A stretch of DNA of 53,464 bases from Deltaproteobacteria bacterium (GTDB taxonomy: Bacteria; Desulfobacterota; Desulfuromonadia; Desulfuromonadales; BM103): NCBI GenBank assembly GCA_024279915.1, contig JAJRRB010000010.1, forward strand, positions 1 to 53,464. Reading direction: 5' to 3'. The notes beneath the pieces are model-generated. The model was not told the origin of the DNA and searched no databases. It saw only the letters and a program-made list of their open reading frames with translations. This document shows positions 49,417 through 53,464 of this stretch, piece after piece; the stretch's first letter is position 1; each line of letters opens with the position of its first letter. A program made the position numbers and the translations under genes.

Positions 49417-49680
49417 ATGGGACACGGACCAGCAGTAAAGCTCGGCAAGGATAATGCTGCCGCGTACAAGAGCAAAATCGGCATTTCAATGTTTCTCGTC
49501 TACACCCTGACCTACTTTGGCTTTGTTATCATCAATGCTGTTAGCCCGGCGTTGATGGAAAAAGTCTACTTCGGGTAGACCTTGGCCGTTCTCTACGGCT
49601 TCTTCCTGATCATCTTCGCTTTAGTACTGGCAGTCATCTACAACCACTTCTGTACCGCCGCTGAAGCGCGTCTGAACTGA
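49417..49680 (+). pseudogene. DUF485 membrane protein gene (partner of ActP) with in-frame TAG
   Basis: GGAG precedes ATG 49417. The frame reads 53 codons (two membrane-helix-prone parts, ISMFLVYTLTYFGFVII), then TAG at 49576-49578, then 33 more codons, TLAVLYGFFLIIFALVLAVIYNHFC..., to TGA. Together this is an 87-codon, two-helix DUF485 (YjcH-type) protein, which normally precedes actP. The TAG falls just before the second helix, so the product would lose it. The rest of the frame is undamaged. A base error or recent mutation (for example from CAG or TGG) is likely. Confidence 0.85.
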
Positions 49681-49698
49681 TAGGGAGAAACTATAGTC

Positions 49699-51627
49699 AT
49701 GGTATATACACAATCACCTCTGGCCATCGGCCTCTTTTGCTTTTTTGTCCTGTTCGTTCTAGGGCTTTCTTTCTACCTTGCCCGTCGGACGACTTCAGCC
49801 GATAGCTACTACGCCGCCGGCGGCAACATTCACTGGTTCACCAACGGTATCGCCTTTGCTGGCGACTACCTCTCTGACGCCTCCTTCCTCGGTATTTGCG
49901 GCATGATCGCAACCGCTGGTTTTGATGGCTGGATGTACTCGATCGGCTACCTCGCTGGTTGGATGGTCGCCCTCTTCCTAGTCGCTGAACCGATGAAGCG
50001 TCTTGGTAAGTACACCTTCACAGATGCACTCGACTCAAAATTCAATTCCAAGGCAATTCAGTTAATGGCCGCTATTTCGACCCTGGTCGTTTCAGTCTTC
50101 TACCTGATTCCACAAATGGTCGGTGCAGGCGTTCTGGTTCAGCCGCTGCTCGGCATGCCGCATTGGGTTGGTGTCTGCATCGTTGGTGTGGTTGTCACCA
50201 TCATCGTTGCCACCGCTGGCATGGCCTCTACCACCTACGTTCAGTTCTTCAAAGGCGCCCTGCTGCTGATCTGCTCCACCATCCTTGTCATCAGCGTGCT
50301 GACTCGCGGCCTTGGTACCGACCCTAACCAAGGCGACACCAAGGAATACCATAAGTTCCAAACGCTGCAAGCAGTAGTCACTAATGGCAGCCTGCAAGTT
50401 GCCGGTTATGACGTCGTTGCCGGGCTCGATTCCGAATTTGGCGAAGCTGGCTTTGTCATGCTTTCTCAAAATGAGTTAGAAACTGTCTGGCACCTCAAAG
50501 AAGCAGCTAATGGCTACGAATTGGTCGAGGCTCTCTATGTCACCAAGATGGCTGACGGCACCAAGCTGTTCAACGGCTCACCCAAGGAAGACGGCAAGTT
50601 CTTCGCAGTCGGTCATATCCAGGAAATCACCATCGACGGCAAGGAAGTCGCTCAGACCGGGGCCGTCGGTCCGCTCGAGTTCCTGAACCGCTTCAAAGAC
50701 AGCACCGTGATTCTGTGGGGCAAAAAATATGTCAAAGTGGGTGACTCCACGACCACCATCTATTACCAGAAGCCGACCCCGGGTAGCCGCATCCTGCGTC
50801 CCGGCCTGAAGTTCAAGGTTGACAACGCCAGCGGCCTCGACAAGTTCAACTTCATCTCGTTGATGCTCGCACTCTTTTGCGGTACCGCGGCTCTGCCCCA
50901 CATCCTGATTCGTTACTACACGGTACCGAGCCAGGCGGCAGCCCGTAAATCGACCATCGTCGCCATCGCTGCCATCGGCTTCTTCTACATCTTGACCCTC
51001 TATCTTGGCTTAGGCGCCATGACCAACGGCGTCATCAACCTCTCCGACAACAACATGTCGGCACCGTTGCTGGCCCTCTCCTTCGGGGTTGTCATGTTCG
51101 CAGTTATCTCGTCGCTGGCGTTCGCCACAGTACTCGGAACCGTTTCGGGTCTGATTGTCGCCTCAGCCGGCGCAGTGGCCCATGACCTGATGGACAACTT
51201 CCTAGGCATGAACATGACGGACAAGGGCAAGGTCAGAGCTGGCAAAATCTCCGCCATGGTCATCGGCGGCATTGCCATCTACCTAGGTATCATCTTTGAA
51301 GGCATGAACGTCTCTTTTCTGGTCGGCTGGGCCTTTGCAGTTGCTGCCTCGGCCAACCTGCCGGCGATCCTGATGATTCTGTTCTGGAAGAAAGCCACCG
51401 CCCAGGGCGTTGCAGCCTCGATCTTCGTCGGACTGACCTCTTCCCTCGGACTGATCCTGGTTTCTCCTGACATGTGGGTCCGTTACGGCCTGCTGCCTCA
51501 GGACACACCGGTCGCTTTCAACAGCCCGGCAGCCATCTCTATCCCAGCCAGCGTCCTGACCCTGGTCATTATTTCTCTGATGACCCAGAAGAAAGGTGCC
51601 ATGATTGAGGAAGGCGCTGAAGCCTGA
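49699..51627 (+). CDS. actP: Sodium:solute symporter, acetate permease type (ActP-like)
   Basis: 642 residues with about 13 membrane helices. Signatures: SADSYYAAGGNIHWFTNGIAFAGDYLSDASFLG, FVLVVSVFYLIPQMVGAG-type helix, and GTAALPHILIRYYTVPS, the SSS-family core of ActP. It probably imports acetate or a related monocarboxylate with sodium. It is longer than E. coli ActP (549) because of a hydrophilic insertion at about 205-380, rich in charged and Thr/Gly residues, between two helices. It lies 18 nt after the DUF485 gene, followed by a strong terminator. Confidence 0.9.
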   Translation: MVYTQSPLAIGLFCFFVLFVLGLSFYLARRTTSADSYYAAGGNIHWFTNGIAFAGDYLSDASFLGICGMIATAGFDGWMYSIGYLAGWMVALFLVAEPMKRLGKYTFTDALDSKFNSKAIQLMAAISTLVVSVFYLIPQMVGAGVLVQPLLGMPHWVGVCIVGVVVTIIVATAGMASTTYVQFFKGALLLICSTILVISVLTRGLGTDPNQGDTKEYHKFQTLQAVVTNGSLQVAGYDVVAGLDSEFGEAGFVMLSQNELETVWHLKEAANGYELVEALYVTKMADGTKLFNGSPKEDGKFFAVGHIQEITIDGKEVAQTGAVGPLEFLNRFKDSTVILWGKKYVKVGDSTTTIYYQKPTPGSRILRPGLKFKVDNASGLDKFNFISLMLALFCGTAALPHILIRYYTVPSQAAARKSTIVAIAAIGFFYILTLYLGLGAMTNGVINLSDNNMSAPLLALSFGVVMFAVISSLAFATVLGTVSGLIVASAGAVAHDLMDNFLGMNMTDKGKVRAGKISAMVIGGIAIYLGIIFEGMNVSFLVGWAFAVAASANLPAILMILFWKKATAQGVAASIFVGLTSSLGLILVSPDMWVRYGLLPQDTPVAFNSPAAISIPASVLTLVIISLMTQKKGAMIEEGAEA

Positions 51628-51661
51628 TCCTTGCAACGGAAGGTTCAACCTGCTAAATAGT

Positions 51662-51693
51662 AGAGAGGGGCTGCCCTGCAGCCCCTCTCTTTG
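51662..51693 (+). terminator. Terminator of the actP operon
   Basis: 13-bp perfect stem AGAGAGGGGCTGC / GCAGCCCCTCTCT with a 3-nt loop (51662-51690), followed by TTT, 34 nt past the actP stop. Confidence 0.85.
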
Positions 51694-51725
51694 CATTTGC
51701 CACCCTTTTATCTACGGATATATTC

Positions 51726-52358
51726 ATGCGTCGTTTCCGATACACCCTGATTGCTGTCTGCCTGGTTCTGCTCTTTTTGGGCATCACTGATCTAATCCTA
51801 TGGTTTAACAATCAAGCACCACAACCCGTCGCCATTGACACCTTGGAGCAGACTGGTGCACCACGAGAGTGGTTACAGGTAACAGCAGGATACCAAGACC
51901 TTGATCGAGCCATTTCAACATCCGGGACGGTAGATATGGAAGCTCTGTTGATTCCCCTCGTAACACACCCCGATCAGGAACAGATCAGAATCATGGTTGA
52001 GACTCGCAACCCACATTTACTGCAACTCTTCCAGGATTACCACTTCTTTACTGATACGATTCCTGAGAAACAGGCTTTCCGCAACGAGCATGGTGCAGAA
52101 TTCAAAGGTCAGCGGGATATTACCGGCATGTTGGTCGCTGGTTTGATTGCCCGCGGCAACCAGCAGAAACTGATGAAGCTGGCCAAAGAGACCGATCTGA
52201 ATATTGCGGATGATGTGATTTTTTTGAGTGAGGGGAAGGAACCGGGTAAATGGCGCGGAGTATTCTTTACTGTGGTTGGGCTACTCGGCCTTTTGAAGGT
52301 TTTTACCCACAAGAAAGAGATGGCAGCAACTGTCTCTGAGCCACCTGCCGATTCTTAA
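51726..52358 (+). CDS. Membrane protein of unknown function
   Basis: 210 residues. A hydrophobic N-terminal segment (about 7-27) and a second near 177-194 (GVFFTVVGLLGLLKVF) flank a soluble region with no recognised motif. Probably both ends are in the same compartment, with the middle in the periplasm. It starts 33 nt after the actP terminator, so separate transcription is likely. Confidence 0.7.
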   Translation: MRRFRYTLIAVCLVLLFLGITDLILWFNNQAPQPVAIDTLEQTGAPREWLQVTAGYQDLDRAISTSGTVDMEALLIPLVTHPDQEQIRIMVETRNPHLLQLFQDYHFFTDTIPEKQAFRNEHGAEFKGQRDITGMLVAGLIARGNQQKLMKLAKETDLNIADDVIFLSEGKEPGKWRGVFFTVVGLLGLLKVFTHKKEMAATVSEPPADS

Positions 52359-52368
52359 CAGCGAATGC

Positions 52369-52389
52369 GTGGACATATTATGTGTCCAC
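52369..52389. terminator. Short perfect hairpin after the membrane-protein gene
   Basis: 7-bp stem GTGGACA / TGTCCAC with a 7-nt loop, without a T-run. It begins 10 nt past the stop. Confidence 0.3.
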
Positions 52390-52497
52390 ATTTACAGCTC
52401 TTAAATCTTTAGGCTCTGTTAGCGTTCAGTGTTGATATTTGTTGCATCAAATGTCCCTAGGACTTCTGAGAATTACTTGCAGTAATACTTATAGTAA

Positions 52498-52533
52498 AGC
52501 CCCAAACTGCAAAAGCAGGTTGGGGCTTTTTTG
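52498..52533. terminator. Strong hairpin terminator in the convergent region
   Basis: Stem AGCCCCAAACTGC / GCAGGTTGGGGCT (one mismatch) with an AAAA loop and TTTTTT on the plus side. It closes the plus-strand unit before the opposing cytochrome fragment. Confidence 0.85.
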
Positions 52534-52561
52534 TATTGTATCTCGTGACTTATAAGAAAAT

Positions 52562-52584
52562 GGCCACCCGTTACCAGGTGGCCA
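52562..52584 (-). terminator. Terminator-like hairpin after the cytochrome fragment
   Basis: 7-bp stem GGCCACC / GGTGGCC with an 8-nt loop, followed on the minus strand by ATTTTCTTAT. It lies 42 nt past the fragment's stop. Confidence 0.55.
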
Positions 52585-52625
52585 TAAGTTTTTGGATCAA
52601 AGAGCTCATTTGACGATGTTGATCA

Positions 52626-52997
52626 TCACCAACTTTTACCGCCATGGCAACTCACTGTTGCACATCGGCCGCCGGAATAACTCAGTGAACTCTTGATGGT
52701 TGCCGAAGGCGCCTGCTCAAAGGTTCTGGTCTCCAGGTTGCTGAAGTGGCCATTTTTAAGCCGGTTCGCATCGTGGCACGTGGAGCAGGCGTAACCTTTG
52801 TCCTGGACATGCTTTTTGTGCTTGCCCGAAGAATACCTGTTGTATTGGCTCGTACCATAGCTGTGGCAGGAACTGCACTGGGTATCGACATTGATCGAGC
52901 CGCCATCCCAGTTCGGCGTGGTGCTGCCGCCATGACAGCTGATACTCGAGCAGGTGCCATTGCTGTTGCCGGTTGCGGAGCCGCTCTTGGCGTTCGG
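52626..52997 (-). pseudogene. C-terminal fragment of a CxxxxCH/CxxCH-type multiheme cytochrome
   Basis: The minus strand is open from just after a TAG (52998-53000) to TGA at 52626, about 123 codons with no start. It has four heme-type motifs: CSSISCH (CX4CH), CSSCH, CSTCH and CATVSCH (CX4CH), plus many His (GKHKKHVQDKGYAC). This mix is typical of large CxxxxCH cytochromes in Geobacter relatives. The upstream sequence changes from protein-like to structured RNA-like near 52990, so the N-terminal part is missing. It is a truncated gene, or the end of a gene cut by an element. Confidence 0.75.
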
Positions 52998-53066
52998 CTA
53001 GCACTTCCCCCTGCCCGGGGTGCAAGGGACTTTCCCCCTCAAGCAAGTACGCCCTTCCGGGCGCAC
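52990..53066 (-). mobile_element. Possible 5' fragment of a group II intron
   Basis: Minus strand, immediately after a terminator hairpin: GTGCGCCCGGAAGGGC from 53066, then GAGGGGGAAAGTCCC and GGGAAGTGCTAGCC. This is the order and style of the 5' end of bacterial group II introns (GUGYG start, then domain I helices), and some classes insert just after terminators. The fragment ends after about 75 nt in the cytochrome fragment; no reverse transcriptase gene is present. Judged from memory of intron 5' ends, not by folding or search. Confidence 0.4.
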
Positions 53067-53073
53067 ACAACAA

Positions 53074-53098
53074 AAGGGGTGCCATTTTGGCACCCCTT
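53074..53098 (-). terminator. Terminator of the tandem-domain cytochrome gene
   Basis: 10-bp perfect stem AAGGGGTGCC / GGCACCCCTT with a 5-nt loop, followed by TTGTTG on the minus strand, 52 nt past the stop at 53151. Confidence 0.85.
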
Positions 53099-53150
53099 CA
53101 GCTTGTCATGTTCAGCTTGCCCCTTGTCGGTAACGACTCAGGGCCTGGCG

Positions 53151-53464
53151 TTACAGCGGATTGGCATCAGCCCAGTCGGCCAGAGCATTGAGTTCATCGG
53201 CTGTCATGCTGATCCCCTTGTGGCCGCCCTCAACCTTGCTGATGACCTTATTGCCCAGCCCTCCGAGGTCCGGCTTAGATCCAATGACATCATAACCTCC
53301 CAGACGATGGCAGCTGGAACAGTTGTCGTCATAGAGCGCTTGACCGTCAACCGGAGTCGGGACCGGATCAGGATTTGGCGTTTGGGTTGGATTGGCATCA
53401 GCCCAGTCGGCCAGAGCATTGAGTTCATCGGCTGTCATGCTGATCCCCTTGTGGCCGCCCTCAA
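53151..53464 (-). CDS. Tandem-domain monoheme class I cytochrome c (partial, N-terminus outside window)
   Basis: The last 103 residues of a gene entering from the right edge. One complete unit of 77 residues has a Pro/Thr linker (TQTPNPDPVPTP), then GQALYDDNCSSCHRLGGYDVIG, PDLGGLG, and GISMTADELNALADWADAN with the probable axial Met. The end of the preceding unit is also visible. The DNA copies at 53158-53233 and 53389-53464 are identical over 76 nt, a 231-nt period. The family is a single-heme class I fold; chained copies with flexible linkers suggest a long extracellular or periplasmic electron conduit. The number of units is unknown. Confidence 0.8.
   Translation of the reverse strand, partial: EGGHKGISMTADELNALADWADANPTQTPNPDPVPTPVDGQALYDDNCSSCHRLGGYDVIGSKPDLGGLGNKVISKVEGGHKGISMTADELNALADWADANPL
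53158..53464. repeat. 231-bp coding tandem repeat (at least two copies, cut by window end)
   Basis: The segment 53158-53233 recurs without mismatch at 53389-53464, as far as the window allows. The period of 231 bp equals 77 codons, so the frame is kept. Such identity implies recent duplication and possible copy-number change. Confidence 0.85.

Noticed and set aside
25128-49680. Stop-codon reassignment or pyrrolysine at the in-frame TAA/TAG codons
   Set aside because: Many intact genes in the window end in TAA or TAG, and none of the affected families is known to use pyrrolysine.

Overview
The window looks like a chromosome segment of an anaerobic, metal- or electrode-respiring Desulfuromonadia bacterium (Desulfuromonas/Geobacter relatives). 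The evidence is several multiheme c-type cytochrome genes, a type II secretion/type IV pilus-type ATPase and platform protein, an acetate-type symporter paired with a DUF485 gene, a DUF3343 gene, two Lon proteases and base composition near 50% GC. The genus is inferred; no rRNA gene is present.

Layout. 1-3553 (-): gspF-like, gspE/pilB-like and a PilM/GspL-like gene that runs off the left edge. 3624-7779 (-): an operon of a parvulin isomerase, an NHL beta-propeller lipoprotein, a 4-heme cytochrome and an 8-motif cytochrome, with a good promoter and terminator. 7851-14870: seven tRNA genes in two clusters around hup, lon, clpX, clpP and tig. 14976-24950: tonB, a divergent TonB-dependent receptor, two membrane-anchored LVIVD-type beta-propellers (one frameshifted) and a CHASE8-like hybrid histidine kinase. 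25128-28168: a FadR-type GntR regulator coupled to an AcuI-like reductase, divergent from a second medium-chain reductase. 28385-32732: a PreP-like M16 protease gene with an in-frame stop, a threonine-aldolase remnant and srkA, with two inverted-repeat elements. 32766-43875 (-): rplS, a secreted unknown, a SPOUT methyltransferase, trmD, rimM, khpA, rpsP and ffh; then a DUF3343 gene, an outer-membrane protein, cmoB, cmoA and polA. 44079-51693: lon-2, an mscS-like channel gene, trpS, a DUF4177 gene, a broken DUF485 gene and actP. 51726-53464: a membrane protein of unknown function, then cytochrome debris, a possible group II intron 5' fragment, and a cytochrome built of tandem monoheme domains that runs off the right edge.

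How the genes may work together (inference). The isomerase/propeller/cytochrome operon resembles extracellular cytochrome loci of Geobacter, and the adjacent secretion genes fit export of such proteins. The TonB/receptor/propeller/kinase block looks like an envelope uptake-and-sensing system and is the best candidate here for an undescribed system. CmoA/CmoB could modify the Val(UAC), Leu(UAG) and Pro(UGG) tRNAs encoded in the same window.

Four otherwise ordinary genes are each broken by one small lesion: an in-frame TAA in the AcuI-like gene, an in-frame TAA in the PreP-like gene, an in-frame TAG in the DUF485 gene and a 1-nt frameshift in propeller B. Lon-1 also carries an odd D-to-Y change in a conserved motif. 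Base-call errors and real pseudogenes cannot be told apart from this sequence alone.
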